64,000 nucleotides of DNA from Paracoccaceae bacterium (GCA_027492585.1 JAPUEK010000005.1:1-64000), one strand, 5' to 3'; numbered from the stretch's first letter, positions 15,887-25,382 are shown. The notes: generated by a model from the letters alone, not told the origin. Made by a program: numbers and translations.

Positions 15887-16245
15887 GGTCGGAAACTCCC
15901 TGAGAGATGGCAAGGTTATTCCGAAATCGGCGGCGGAAGGCAAGCCTTTGCCAGCACTTGCGCGGAGTTTAGCTAAGAAGTCGCTGTCGGCCGGTCACGG
16001 GGAGTGTGGGTGGGGTGTGTGGTGCAACCAGCCGACAGCTTCAGGTGCTGCTTGCCTGACCATCCTGATCCGATCCGGTGCGGATCGCAACCTTAAGATG
16101 CAATCTTGATCCTCATTTTCCCTAAAATTGAAATCCGTTCCTTCACCTTTCCGAAATCAGGCTTAACAACTCCTTTGCAAATCCGGTGGCGCCCCTTCCA
16201 TGGGAACAAAAACGGAATAGATTGGTGCGGCAGAAGGAATCGCCC
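15887..16245. other. uvrB upstream region with LexA-like boxes
   Basis: A 359-base intergenic stretch without a gene. Two sites resemble the alphaproteobacterial LexA box GTTC-N7-GTTC. One, at 16204-16218, reads GAAC-N7-GAAT on the plus strand (one mismatch to the inverse form). The other, at 16137-16151, reads GTTC-N7-TTTC (one mismatch). Both lie within 110 bases of the uvrB start. AT-richer sequence around 16095-16175 is the likely promoter. SOS control of uvrB is known in many bacteria; here it is inferred. Confidence 0.35.
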
Positions 16246-18423
16246 ATGCCGCACAATCCGAACAATGCCCTGAACCCGCGCCCCGAGGTCCTGACCCGGC
16301 CAAAGCTCGAAGGCGGACGGCGGTTCACGCTCTCGACGCCGTTCCAGCCCGCCGGCGACCAGCCGACGGCCATCGCGGCGCTGACCGAAGGGGTGCTGGC
16401 GGGGGACCACGATCAGGTGCTTCTCGGCGCCACCGGGACCGGCAAGACCTTCACCATGGCCAAGATCATCGAGGAGACGCAGCGGCCGGCGATCATCCTG
16501 GCCCCGAACAAGACGCTTGCGGCGCAATTATACGGGGAATTCAAGGGCTTCTTCCCCGACAACGCCGTGGAATACTTCGTTTCCTACTACGATTACTACC
16601 AGCCCGAGGCCTATGTCGCCCGGACCGACACCTATATCGAGAAGGAATCGCAGATCAACGAGCAGATCGACCGGATGCGCCACTCCGCCACCCGCGCGCT
16701 GCTGGAGCGCGACGATGTGGTGATCGTGGCTTCGGTTTCCTGCATCTACGGCATCGGCTCGGTCGAGACCTATTCGGCCATGACGCAGGACCTGATCACC
16801 GGGCAGCTCTATGAACAGCGCAAGGTGATCGCGGAGCTTGTCGCCCAGCAGTACCGGCGCAACGACCAGGCCTTCGCCCGCGGTTCCTTCCGGGTGCGCG
16901 GCGACAGTCTCGAAGTCTGGCCGGCCCACCTTGAGGACCGCGCCTGGCGGTTCTCCTTCTTCGGGGAGGAGCTTGAATCCATTGTGGAATTCGATCCCCT
17001 GACCGGGGCGAAGACCGACAGTTTCGACCAGATCCGCATCTATGCGAACAGCCACTACGTCACCCCGCGCCCCACGCTCCAGCAGGCGATCAAGGGCATC
17101 AGGGCGGAGCTGTTCCAGACGCTGAAGCAGATGCAGGAGACCGGCAAGCTTCTGGAGGCACAGCGGCTGGAGCAACGCACCAACTTCGATCTGGAAATGC
17201 TGGAGGCGACCGGCTCCTGCGCGGGGATCGAGAACTACTCGCGCTACCTGACCGGGCGCGCGCCGGGCGAGCCGCCGCCGACGCTCTTCGAATTCATCCC
17301 GGACAATGCCATTGTCTTTGCGGATGAATCCCATGTCTCCGTCCCCCAGATCGGCGGCATGTACAAAGGCGACTTCCGCCGTAAGTTCACCCTCGCCGAG
17401 CACGGCTTCCGCCTGCCCTCCTGCATGGACAACCGCCCGCTGAAGTTCGAGGAATGGGATGCGATGCGGCCCCAGTCGATCTTCGTCTCCGCCACCCCCG
17501 CCGCCTGGGAGCTGGAGCAATCCGGCGGCGTCTTTGTCGAGCAGGTGATCCGTCCGACCGGCCTCATCGACCCGAAGGTCGAAATCCGGCCCGTGGAAAT
17601 GCAGGTGGACGATCTTCTGGACGAGATCCGCAAGGTCGCGCTGCAGGGGCTGCGGGTGCTGGTGACGGTGCTGACCAAACGCATGGCCGAGGATCTGACC
17701 GAGTATTTCCACGAGCAGGGTATCCGCATCCGCTACATGCACTCCGACATCGACACGCTGGAACGCATTGAAATCCTTCGGGATCTCCGGCTCGGAGCCT
17801 TCGATGTGCTGGTCGGGATCAACCTGCTGCGCGAGGGGTTGGATATCCCGGAATGTGGACTGGTGGCCATTCTCGATGCCGACAAGGAAGGGTTCCTGCG
17901 CTCGGAAACCTCGCTCATCCAGACCATCGGCCGCGCGGCGCGCAACGCCGAGGGCCGGGTGATCATGTATGCCGACCGCATCACCGGCTCCATGGAGCGG
18001 GCGATCGGCGAGACCAACCGCCGCCGCGAAAAGCAGGAGGCCTACAACCTCGCCCATGGCATCACCCCGCAGACGGTGAAGAAGAACGTCGAGGATGTGC
18101 TGGCGGGCCTCTGGCAGGGCGATACCGACATGTCGCGCGTGACGGCCAAGGTCGACAAGCCGATGGTCGGCTCCAACCTTGCCGCCCATCTGGATGCCTT
18201 GCGGCTGGCGATGCGAAAGGCGGCGGAGAACCTCGAATTCGAGGAAGCCGCCCGGCTCCGCGACGAGGTCAAGCGGCTGGAGGCGGTGGAGCTTGCCGTG
18301 GCCGATGACCCGCTCGCCCGGCAGTCCGCGGTGGAGGACGCTGTTGAAACGGCCGTAAAGTCCTCAGGCCGCTCGACGGCGGGCCGCGCGGGGCAGCGGG
18401 GCGGCAACAAGCGGCGGCGCTAG
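16246..18423 (+). CDS. uvrB: excinuclease ABC subunit B
   Basis: A 725-residue nucleotide-excision-repair helicase that verifies damage after UvrA hands it over and positions UvrC. Visible: Walker [10 protein letters not shown] near residue 67, the beta-hairpin [10 protein letters not shown], helicase motifs including DEGLRVLVT-like strand 4 and the QTIGRAARN motif VI, and a C-terminal UVR domain ([28 protein letters not shown]) that binds UvrC. Longer than E. coli UvrB because of N- and C-terminal extensions. ATG 16246 is preceded by AGAAGGAA. Ends in a basic tail GNKRRR. Confidence 0.98.
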   Translation: MPHNPNNALNPRPEVLTRPKLEGGRRFTLSTPFQPAGDQPTAIAALTEGVLAGDHDQVLLGATGTGKTFTMAKIIEETQRPAIILAPNKTLAAQLYGEFKGFFPDNAVEYFVSYYDYYQPEAYVARTDTYIEKESQINEQIDRMRHSATRALLERDDVVIVASVSCIYGIGSVETYSAMTQDLITGQLYEQRKVIAELVAQQYRRNDQAFARGSFRVRGDSLEVWPAHLEDRAWRFSFFGEELESIVEFDPLTGAKTDSFDQIRIYANSHYVTPRPTLQQAIKGIRAELFQTLKQMQETGKLLEAQRLEQRTNFDLEMLEATGSCAGIENYSRYLTGRAPGEPPPTLFEFIPDNAIVFADESHVSVPQIGGMYKGDFRRKFTLAEHGFRLPSCMDNRPLKFEEWDAMRPQSIFVSATPAAWELEQSGGVFVEQVIRPTGLIDPKVEIRPVEMQVDDLLDEIRKVALQGLRVLVTVLTKRMAEDLTEYFHEQGIRIRYMHSDIDTLERIEILRDLRLGAFDVLVGINLLREGLDIPECGLVAILDADKEGFLRSETSLIQTIGRAARNAEGRVIMYADRITGSMERAIGETNRRREKQEAYNLAHGITPQTVKKNVEDVLAGLWQGDTDMSRVTAKVDKPMVGSNLAAHLDALRLAMRKAAENLEFEEAARLRDEVKRLEAVELAVADDPLARQSAVEDAVETAVKSSGRSTAGRAGQRGGNKRRR

Positions 18424-18460
18424 CTCGCCCGACATCTGGCGAGGGTTGCGCCCCGGTCGG

Positions 18461-18526
18461 GCGCCGGAGGGGTTTTGCACCCCTCCGGACCTCCCCGCAG
18501 GATATTTGGGGCAAGATGAAAGGGGG
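18461..18526 (+). repeat. dispersed intergenic repeat, copy A
   Basis: Hairpin CCGGAGGGG/CCCCTCCGG around TTTTGCA, followed by ACCTCCCCGCAGGATATTTG and GGGCAAGATGAAAG. Almost identical to copy B at 35828-35894. Lies in the 148-base gap between the convergent uvrB and NYN-domain genes, where the hairpin could also end transcription. Confidence 0.75.
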
Positions 18527-18571
18527 CAGACCTGCCGTGGGTCGCCTCGCCCGGTGTGCAGGTTGTTGGCG

Positions 18572-19198
18572 CTAAAGCGCCAGTGAGACCCGCCCTTCCC
18601 CGGCCCAGCCGCGAACGACACGTTCGGGGGCTGCGGCCTCGGGGTATTTTTCATACCAGTCCCGATAGCGGTCATTGGTCACGATCCGCGCCCCGGACCT
18701 GCGCGCGGCGTCAAGCAGCAGAGGGTCGGCAGGCGTGCCTTTCCCGGCAATGACCACATTATGGAAATCAAGCCCGAGCTTCCGCGACATCGGCCCCGGC
18801 CCGAGCCATCTGTCGCCCACGAGATAGCCGACATTCGCATCGAAATAGACAATCGGCTCAAGCCCTTGCGAGTCGATCTCCCGAAGGACGCCCCGCAGCG
18901 TCTCGATATCCGGCCCCTGCCCGGCCCAATGCAGAACGTTCGATCCGTCCACGAGGATCTTCGGCCGCACCACCGGCCGACGGAAGAGACCGCCCCTCGC
19001 CTTGGGCAGGGGGCGCGGCAACGCCCTGTCCTGGTTGCCGGCCGGCGACGAGATGCCATGCCGGAGCATCAGCAGCACGACCGCTGTGGCCGCGATCAGA
19101 CCGAGCGGCAATGCCGCACCGAACCACAGGTCCGGCAGCAGCCAGCCGACAGCCGAAAGCGCCAGAGACAGAACCAGAAGCAGCCGCAGAACGATCAT
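18572..19198 (-). CDS. membrane-anchored NYN/Zc3h12a-type ribonuclease-like protein
   Basis: A 208-residue protein. Residues 1-46 hold two apolar segments (LRLLLVLSLALSAVGWLL and FGAALPLGLIAATAVVLLML), so it is anchored in the inner membrane. From about residue 80 the PIN-like NYN fold begins: ILVDGSNVLHW supplies the first catalytic Asp, then EPIVYFDANVGYLVGDRW, and DPLLLDAARRSGARIVTNDRYRDW supplies further acidic residues. This matches the RNase_Zc3h12a family. An RNA-cleaving role is inferred from fold; the substrate is unknown. Confidence 0.8.
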   Translation of the reverse strand: MIVLRLLLVLSLALSAVGWLLPDLWFGAALPLGLIAATAVVLLMLRHGISSPAGNQDRALPRPLPKARGGLFRRPVVRPKILVDGSNVLHWAGQGPDIETLRGVLREIDSQGLEPIVYFDANVGYLVGDRWLGPGPMSRKLGLDFHNVVIAGKGTPADPLLLDAARRSGARIVTNDRYRDWYEKYPEAAAPERVVRGWAGEGRVSLAL

Positions 19199-19244
19199 CT
19201 TTCACCTCGCACGGGTGCGATCGTCCGGGGGAAAAATGGCAAAT

Positions 19245-19589
19245 TTACGGAGAGATCCCGCCGGTTTCCGGCGAGAGCACACGGATCACTTCATACATCA
19301 CCGGCTCGAACCCTTTGCAGAGCATATTGATCACCCGGTTCCGCTCCCGCATTTCAGGGGTCCGCAGCATGGCCTGATAATCCTCCCGCCGGGTCCATTG
19401 CGAATAGTTGCAGATCCGGGTCATCGCGTCGTTCATGTGAAGGCCCGCCCCGAGGAAACCGGCCTGATGGCGGATCACCTCCTCATAGGCGGCTTCGAGC
19501 TTTTCAAGCAGGTCATGGGCGGTCGCGGGCGTCATCTCGAAGGTGGTGATGACCGTTTGTCCTTGGAAATCCTTGCGTATTTCTGGCAT
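19245..19589 (-). CDS. antibiotic biosynthesis monooxygenase (ABM) domain protein
   Basis: A 114-residue single-domain protein with the ABM ferredoxin-like fold: VITTFEMTPATAHDLLEKLEAAYEEVIRHQAGFLGAGLHM and ICNYSQWTRREDYQAML are characteristic. Such proteins are small cofactor-free monooxygenases or stress proteins. Start at MPEIRKDFQG with AGGATCAG upstream. Upstream residues in the longer frame overlap the opposite-strand small gene and were excluded. Confidence 0.8.
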   Translation of the reverse strand: MPEIRKDFQGQTVITTFEMTPATAHDLLEKLEAAYEEVIRHQAGFLGAGLHMNDAMTRICNYSQWTRREDYQAMLRTPEMRERNRVINMLCKGFEPVMYEVIRVLSPETGGISP

Positions 19590-19638
19590 GTTCTGATCCT
19601 CCGCCGAAGGAAGTCTGCCACAGAATCGGAAAGACGCC

Positions 19639-19815
19639 ATGAAATTCCTCGACCGCGACCATCCTTTCTTTGCCAGCCCTGTCCGGCGTTGGGTAACGGT
19701 GATCCTCCCCCTCTGCTGGGCCGGCGTGGAATTGTGGATGGGCAGCCCGGGCTGGGCCGTGCTTTTCGCCGCAGCAGGGGCCTTCGCCGCCTGGGAGCTT
19801 TTCATTCGCCCTTAG
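19639..19815 (+). CDS. small inner-membrane protein (58 aa)
   Basis: Starts MKFLDRDHPFFASPVRRWVT, then two apolar stretches (VILPLCWAGVELWMGS and AVLFAAAGAFAAWELFI). The DRDHPFF lead followed by two membrane helices matches a small protein type I recall as common in Rhodobacterales; function unknown. Its last 14 bases overlap the end of the convergent lipoprotein gene. Confidence 0.65.
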   Translation: MKFLDRDHPFFASPVRRWVTVILPLCWAGVELWMGSPGWAVLFAAAGAFAAWELFIRP

Positions 19816-20101
19816 GACATCGGATCGAGCCGCGCATCTCTCCCGAATCGCCCTGCAGGGATTTTTCGTTGAGCCTGCAGCCCGTCGCCTCAGGCACGAG
19901 GGCGATCATCGTTGCCCGGATGGCCTGCTGCTCACCCCGCCGGGCATAGCCCCTGCGGATGACCTCCACCCGGTTTTCCGTATGGAAAACAGTATATTGC
20001 CGGCCATCCCGGATGATCTCGGTACGGGTGGCCGCGAGAAATTCCGGTGCCGGCTGGGCGCCGCAAGCCGCCAGGAACAGGAGGAGAAGCAGGTGTTTCA
20101 T
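19802..20101 (-). CDS. putative lipoprotein (99 aa)
   Basis: Signal MKHLLLLLFLAACGAQPAPEF has a lipobox LAAC, so Cys13 should be lipidated. The remainder (TRTEIIRDGRQYTVFHTENRVEVIRRGYARRGEQQAIRATM) is beta-rich with two further cysteines that may form a disulfide (CRLN and RCPK). Role unknown. Start chosen at the signal peptide rather than the longer frame. Confidence 0.75.
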   Translation of the reverse strand: MKHLLLLLFLAACGAQPAPEFLAATRTEIIRDGRQYTVFHTENRVEVIRRGYARRGEQQAIRATMIALVPEATGCRLNEKSLQGDSGEMRGSIRCPKGE

Positions 20102-20507
20102 CTGCCCAGATTGCGGCAACGGGGTTAACAAGCCGTGAAGATGCCTGCCCGCGCGGCATTGGGCCGAAGCCGCGCCGCCCTACCGCCATCACGCTGTCCC
20201 ATGGCGTCGCCTTCATGGAGGAAGGGATGTTCATGGCACCCATCCCGGCCAGTGTGCTGTTCTTGTCGCACCACGAAGCCGTCCGCAGAAATCCGCGTGG
20301 CCGTTGGGGTGCGGCTGCGCCTTTTGCGGGACATCTTCGCAAGGGATTTTGCGGTTCGCCGAAGCCGCCCATCCTCTCCGCGCCAAGGTTGACCGGCGCG
20401 TGAAACGACCATCGGACATGCCCACAGCCGTTCAGTCATCCCGTCTCTTAGAAGTGCAGCGTGATCGGTATCGACTGAAACGTTCGCCCAAACTGGCGAG
20501 GCGTCTC
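20102..20507. other. unassigned stretch, possible decayed insertion
   Basis: Several short overlapping frames on both strands, none with a ribosome-binding site or recognisable family. Together with the truncated integrase next to it this looks like eroded foreign DNA. Nothing further can be supported. Confidence 0.35.
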
Positions 20508-20810
20508 TCAAAGCCCTGTCCTGTTCAAGCCGGTCTTTGTAGGATCGAGCGGCCAGTGTCCGACGCTCAGGTCTTGACGACGCGAAGTCGGCTGAACTCG
20601 AGGCGTTGACTGATGCGGATGTGCTTCATTCAGTTGTCGGTGAAAGGCTGCGACGGCTTCAGGCAACAGTTTCATAGCTGTCCGACGGTCGGCGCCCAAG
20701 GGCGTCACAAGTTCTGATTTTCCGATCACAGTCTGCAATGCGGCGGGCACGGCGATACGCGCGTAGAAGCGACCGTCCTTCTCCTTCAGGTGTCTGACCT
20801 TGCCCGCCAT
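20508..20810 (-). pseudogene. N-terminal fragment of a phage-type integrase (DUF6538-like)
   Basis: The 100-residue product begins MAGKVRHLKEKDGRFYARIAVP, then AALQTVIGKSELVTPLGADRRTAMKLLPEAVAAFHRQL, the N-terminal domain of tyrosine recombinases of the DUF6538 type. After that the frame runs into unrelated sequence (PTKTGLNRTGL) and stops; no catalytic domain follows. It lies about 100 bases beyond the 3' end of the SRP RNA gene, a location consistent with a lost element. Confidence 0.65.
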
Positions 20811-20909
20811 CGCCGACCCCATTCTGGCACGCGTTCTGGTACTAAAAACGGCACCAACCCCTTGGGCGCAAGGGGTATATTTCGAATCAACAGTTTAGGA
20901 GGTGATTGG

Positions 20910-21006
20910 GTGAGAGGCTGGACAACGACCCAAACGGATCTCGTTACGGCTGCTTCCTTCCGGACCTGACCGGGTTGGCGAGGCGCTCGCCCGCGCCAAC
21001 CTCTCG
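20910..21006 (-). ncRNA. ffs: signal recognition particle RNA (4.5S type)
   Basis: The minus strand contains the SRP domain IV hallmark GGTCAGGTCCGGAAGGAAGC followed by AGCCGTAAC. Flanking strands pair: GAGAGGTTGG near 21005 with CCAGCCTCTC near 20912, giving a hairpin of about 97 bases. Ends are set by the pairing and may be off by a few bases. Works with Ffh in co-translational membrane targeting. Confidence 0.93.
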
Positions 21007-21137
21007 ATGGCGGATATAGGGCTTCCGGGGGGGCTATGCAAGCGGCTGCTGTTTGCCGTCATTTGCATTTCCGGGGGGAGGAGATCGGCGGACATGCCAT
21101 TCTCGGCACCGGGAAAAGACGAATCGGGGGAGCGGAC

Positions 21138-22511
21138 ATGGCACGGATGATCGAACTGGACTGGCCGGATTTCGGAACGCCGGATCTGCCGCCCGTGCTG
21201 ACGCTGGCGGAGCTGCGTACCCGCCTGGCCGCCCTGCGCGCGGCGGGCAAGGCGGCGGGATATGACGCGCTTCTGGTCTACGGCGACCGGGAACACGCCG
21301 CCAATCTCCACTGGCTGACCGGCTTCGATCCCCGGTTCGAGGAGGCGTTTCTGGTCGTGACTCCGGGCGAGGCGCTGCTCGTCGCGGGCAATGAATGTCT
21401 GCCCTACACCGGGATTTCGCCGCTGGTCGCCTCCGGCGAGATCAGGGTCGGGCATTGCGCGAGCCTCTCGCTGCCCTCGCAGCCGCGTGGCAGCCGGCGC
21501 GTGCAGGACTGGCTCTCGGATGCGGTGCCGAAGGGGGCCTCCGTCGGGGCGATCGGCTGGAAATGGTTCGATGAAACGGAAGTGGAAGCGCCGGAAACCG
21601 CGCTCGACCTGCCGGCCTTCATCGCCGATCCCCTGCGGCGGATCGTGGGGCGGGTCGAGAATGCGACGGCGCTGATGATGCATCCGGGCCATGGCCTGCG
21701 CGCCCGCGTCGATGCGGCGGAGATCGCGCGGCTGGAGTTTGCGAACCACATGGCGGCAAGCGCCCTGACCCGCATGGTTTTCGCCTTCCGCGACGGGATG
21801 AGCGATTTCGAGGCTTTTCAGGCAGCTTCCGTCGGGGGATTGCCGCTCGGCTGCCACCCCACCTTCGCCACCGGCGCGCGGGCGGCACAGGGGCTTTGCG
21901 GCCCGACGGGAGAGGTCCTGCGGAAGGGTGCGCAGATTTCCTTCAACCTCTGCCACTGGGGGTCCAACATCTGCCGGGCCGGCTGGCTCGCCGAAAGTGC
22001 CGCCGACCTGCCCGTCCCGGCACAGGATTATCTGGAGATCTTCGCCGGTCCCTATGTGGAGGCGATGTCGCTCTGGTGCGCGATGATGCGGCCGGGGGTT
22101 TCAGGCGGGGAGGTCTGGGCGGCTATGCAGAAGGCCCTGCCCTTCGACACCTTCGCCCTGTTTCTCAACCCCGGCCATCTGATCGGGCTGGACGAGTGGA
22201 TGTCCTCCCCGATCTACGAAGGCTCACACGAGCCGCTGGCCAGCGGCATGGCGCTGCAAATGGATGTGATCCCCGGCCATCCGGTCTATGGGTCGACCCG
22301 GATGGAAGATGGCTATGTGATCGCCGACGCCGGGCTGCGCGCGGATCTGGCGGCGCGCTTCCCGGCCGTGGCGGCGCGCTGCGCGCAGAGGGCGGCCTTT
22401 ATGCGCGGGGTTCTCGGGATGAAGGTGCCGGAGGAGCTTCTGCCCCTCGCCGATACCTGCGGGATCGTGGCGCCCTGGCTGCTGGCCCCGCGCAAGGTCA
22501 TCGCCTGCTGA
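21138..22511 (+). CDS. M24 (creatinase/prolidase-fold) protein lacking metal ligands
   Basis: A 457-residue protein. Residues 25-175 form a creatinase N-domain and 190-430 the pita-bread fold. In active aminopeptidase P the fold needs two Asp, one His and two Glu. Here the Asp-x10-Asp strand reads SFNLCHWGSNICRAG (N270 and A281 at the two Asp positions), H347 (GHLIGLDEW) and E390 (RMEDGY) are kept, and the other Glu is D376. It therefore probably lacks a dinuclear metal centre and may act as a metal-independent hydrolase (as creatinase does) or a non-catalytic protein. Start has GGGGGAGCGG upstream. The HAD gene converges on it. Confidence 0.78.
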   Translation: MARMIELDWPDFGTPDLPPVLTLAELRTRLAALRAAGKAAGYDALLVYGDREHAANLHWLTGFDPRFEEAFLVVTPGEALLVAGNECLPYTGISPLVASGEIRVGHCASLSLPSQPRGSRRVQDWLSDAVPKGASVGAIGWKWFDETEVEAPETALDLPAFIADPLRRIVGRVENATALMMHPGHGLRARVDAAEIARLEFANHMAASALTRMVFAFRDGMSDFEAFQAASVGGLPLGCHPTFATGARAAQGLCGPTGEVLRKGAQISFNLCHWGSNICRAGWLAESAADLPVPAQDYLEIFAGPYVEAMSLWCAMMRPGVSGGEVWAAMQKALPFDTFALFLNPGHLIGLDEWMSSPIYEGSHEPLASGMALQMDVIPGHPVYGSTRMEDGYVIADAGLRADLAARFPAVAARCAQRAAFMRGVLGMKVPEELLPLADTCGIVAPWLLAPRKVIAC

Positions 22512-22514
22512 GGG

Positions 22515-23144
22515 TCAGCCCCAGATGCCCGCCATCCGCGCGCCGCTGATGAGATCCTCGGCCAGATGATGCGCCCACCGGCCCTCGCTCGGCGCCACAT
22601 CCGGCACCTGCACCACGATGCAGCCTGCCCGATGGGCGGATTCCGCCCCGGTCTCGCTGTCCTCGAAGACGAGGCAACGGGCGGGGGAGACGCCGAGCCG
22701 CTCCGCCGCGAGCAGATAGGGCTCGGGCGCAGGTTTCGGGGCGGCAACGTCATGGAAGGTCACGATGGTCTCGAAAGCATCGGCGATGCCGGCGATGCCG
22801 AGCTTGCGATGCGCCTCGTCGCGCCCAGAAGACGTGACGAGCGCCATCGGCCGCAGCCGGGCCGACAACAGCGTCTCCGCCCCCGGTTTCAGCGGCAGGC
22901 CATCGGCGGTCGCGGCCTGAAACCGCTCTCCCCAGAGGCTGTGCAGCCCGGTCTGGTCCAGACCCGGCAGGGCGGCGGCGATCAGGCGGCCAGCGGTCGG
23001 CATGTCCTTGCCGATCAGGCGGTGCATGAATTCCTCATCGACGGGATGGCCCATGGCAGCAAAGGCGGCAAGGCCCGAGGCAAGCGCCAGGCTTTCCGTG
23101 TCGATCAGCGTGCCGTCGAGGTCGAAGAAAATGGCGTCGATCAT
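22515..23144 (-). CDS. HAD-IA family phosphatase
   Basis: A 209-residue hydrolase with all four HAD motifs: FFDLDGTLID (nucleophile Asp8, Asp10), VTSSG, the Lys in APKPAPEPYL, and CLVFEDSETG. Residues about 15-80 form a small helical cap, type IA. This subgroup includes beta-phosphoglucomutase-like and sugar-phosphate phosphatases; the substrate is unknown. Ends three bases from the M24 gene on the opposite strand. Confidence 0.92.
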   Translation of the reverse strand: MIDAIFFDLDGTLIDTESLALASGLAAFAAMGHPVDEEFMHRLIGKDMPTAGRLIAAALPGLDQTGLHSLWGERFQAATADGLPLKPGAETLLSARLRPMALVTSSGRDEAHRKLGIAGIADAFETIVTFHDVAAPKPAPEPYLLAAERLGVSPARCLVFEDSETGAESAHRAGCIVVQVPDVAPSEGRWAHHLAEDLISGARMAGIWG

Positions 23145-23194
23145 CGGGCGGGCTTCCTTTGGCGGGTCTTTGGGGACAGCCGCCGGATACCCGA

Positions 23195-25153
23195 TCAGAG
23201 CGTCAGACGAAAGCGCATAAACCCTTCAGGCTCCGGACCAAGCGGTTCCACAGCCTGCGGAAGCATCTCGCTCGCGGCGCCGGAGAAAATGACGCTGGCG
23301 CCGGGCATCGGGACAAAGCTCCAGCCCGCCCGCAGATGCGTCCCCTGACCGCTGCGGATGTGGTCGGCAATCAGGTCGCGCACCCTCTCCTTCCCGGTGA
23401 AGACCACATTGGCCCGCTGCCCGGTGCCGGCAAAGCCCGCCCCGCCACTGGCCCGGTAATTGTGGGTTGCCAGAACCACCCTGTCCTTCGGCCCGAGCGG
23501 GACACCCGAAGCCAGCGTCAGATCGCGGATACGCTGCGCTTCGGGGTTCACCTCCCGCCCTGTCGCATCGAAGCGGGGCGGCTGGCTGAGGTCCACGCGG
23601 TAGCGCAACCCGTGGACCATGTCGAAATGGGAGGACGGGAACTCCGCGTCGATCAAGGGCTGATCCCGCCCGCCCGGCATGATCTGGCGGAAGAGCGAGA
23701 CCGACCGCTCCAGCCAGAGCGCCACCTGCGCGCCGGTCAGCCGCAGCCCGACCAGCATGTTCGGATGGATGCAGAGATCGGCGGCATGGCGCAGCGTCAG
23801 CGGGCCGGGCGGGATATGGGTGTAGTTTTCCACCCCGCCGCGCCCGCCGCATTTGAAGGGCGCGACAGCCGCAAGCAGCGGCAGGTCGGCCAATGGCCCG
23901 TCCGCAAGTGCCGCCCGCAGCCGGGCCGCCTTGGCACTGGCGATGAGGGCAAGCGCCTCCGACGGGGCAACGAAGGCGAAGCGGGTGGAAAGGAGCACCG
24001 CTGTCCGGCCCATGACCTCGGCATTGCGCTGCGTCAGCACAGCGTGATCGGTGGCGGTCAGCGCCACCAGATCGTCATGGGCGGTTGCCAGAAGGTTGGG
24101 CGCGACTGGTGCAGGCTGATCAGGGGCAGAGCGATCCGACGAGGAATGACCGGCCGCTGCCCCGGCGCCTGTGGTCACAGGCCCGGCTATGCCACGCAAT
24201 TCCGCCCTGTGGGACAGCACCCGCCACCCCCGCTCCGCCCGGATCAGATCAAGATCGACCACGCCCAGATGGGAGCCGAAAAAGCCGGGCATCACGGCAG
24301 GCTTGCCCGCGATGCCGATGCCGCCTCCCGCTTTGGGGAAGGTTTCATGCGTATGGCCCGCGATGATCGCATCAATCCCGCTGACCGCCGCAAGAGCCCG
24401 CGAGACGCTTTCGCCACCGGGCGCGGGGGCGCGATGCTCCGGCTCGATCCCGGAATGGGACAGGGCGATGACCAGATCCGCCCCCGCAGCCCGCAGCCGT
24501 GGCACTTCGCGGCGGGCAGCGGTCAGGATATCCTCCACCGTCAACCCGCCACGCAGCACGCCCCGCTCCCACACCGTGGTCAGCGGCGGCAGGAAGCCGA
24601 TGATGCCGATGCTCAGAGGATGCTCCTGCCCGCATGTATCGCGCCACCGGCGCGGCAGAAGCACCCAGGGCGCCACCAGCCGCCGCCGTTTGAGATGGGC
24701 ATTGGCCGAGACCAGCGGGAAGCGCGCACCCTCCAGTGCCGCACAGAGAAAGCCGATGCCACGGCTGAATTCGTGATTGCCGAGCGTTGCCGCATCATAG
24801 CCGAGCCTGTTCATCGCCACGATCATCGGATGCGGCCGGCGCCGCCGGGGAGCGATGCTGGCCCAATGGTCGCCAAGCGCGCTGCCATGCAGGAAATCGC
24901 CATTGTCGAGAAGCAGGCTCTGCGGCGCCTCCGCCCGCGCCACGTCGATGAGCCGCGCCACCCGCGCCAGACCGCGCGCCTCGGCGGGGCGGTCGGTATG
25001 GTGATCCCAGGGCAGGATATGCGCGTGCAGATCCGTGGTCGCAAGCAGGCGCAGCCGCACCACCGCCTGCCCCGCCTCCGGCTCAACTTCCCTCCCGGCA
25101 TCCGAGGGGGGGTGTGCGGCGCGGCAGGTCAGGTTCGGGCAATCGGCGGGCAT
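23195..25153 (-). CDS. 2',3'-cyclic-nucleotide phosphodiesterase / 5'-nucleotidase family protein
   Basis: A 652-residue two-domain protein. The metallophosphatase domain starts with LATTDLHAHILPWDHH (Asp and His metal ligands), then LLLDNGDFLHGSALGD, TLGNHEFSRG (GNHE) and IAGHTHETFPK (GHTH). The C-terminal 5'-nucleotidase domain (about 340-630) includes GDQ-like MPGGRDQPLIDAEFPSS and ATHNYRASGGAGFAG. This order matches CpdB/UshA-type enzymes. No signal peptide is evident at the chosen start, which is unusual for a family that acts in the periplasm; the true start may be different. Confidence 0.88.
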   Translation of the reverse strand: MPADCPNLTCRAAHPPSDAGREVEPEAGQAVVRLRLLATTDLHAHILPWDHHTDRPAEARGLARVARLIDVARAEAPQSLLLDNGDFLHGSALGDHWASIAPRRRRPHPMIVAMNRLGYDAATLGNHEFSRGIGFLCAALEGARFPLVSANAHLKRRRLVAPWVLLPRRWRDTCGQEHPLSIGIIGFLPPLTTVWERGVLRGGLTVEDILTAARREVPRLRAAGADLVIALSHSGIEPEHRAPAPGGESVSRALAAVSGIDAIIAGHTHETFPKAGGGIGIAGKPAVMPGFFGSHLGVVDLDLIRAERGWRVLSHRAELRGIAGPVTTGAGAAAGHSSSDRSAPDQPAPVAPNLLATAHDDLVALTATDHAVLTQRNAEVMGRTAVLLSTRFAFVAPSEALALIASAKAARLRAALADGPLADLPLLAAVAPFKCGGRGGVENYTHIPPGPLTLRHAADLCIHPNMLVGLRLTGAQVALWLERSVSLFRQIMPGGRDQPLIDAEFPSSHFDMVHGLRYRVDLSQPPRFDATGREVNPEAQRIRDLTLASGVPLGPKDRVVLATHNYRASGGAGFAGTGQRANVVFTGKERVRDLIADHIRSGQGTHLRAGWSFVPMPGASVIFSGAASEMLPQAVEPLGPEPEGFMRFRLTL

Positions 25154-25382
25154 CGGCTGCGGTCATTCTTTCTGCTTTTGTCCGGCAGCATCTGCCGGAG
25201 CGCGCAACATCCTGTTTCGGCAGGATAGAACCAGCCGCAGCGAAGCTGAATGACATGGCGCAATCCGCATCATTTTTCCCGCTATAGTTGCACAAAATCC
25301 TTAGGCCTCGCCTCAAGCCGGGATTTGCCGCGCCGCCTGCTTCATGCGATGAAGCAGCGCAAGGATTTGGGCGGATTTCAGG

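Noticed and set aside
16528-18189. 553-codon minus-strand frame over uvrB
   Set aside because: Antisense shadow of a confidently identified gene.
20125-20511. Possible transposase remnant
   Set aside because: Neither strand gives a recognisable transposase motif; kept only as unassigned sequence.
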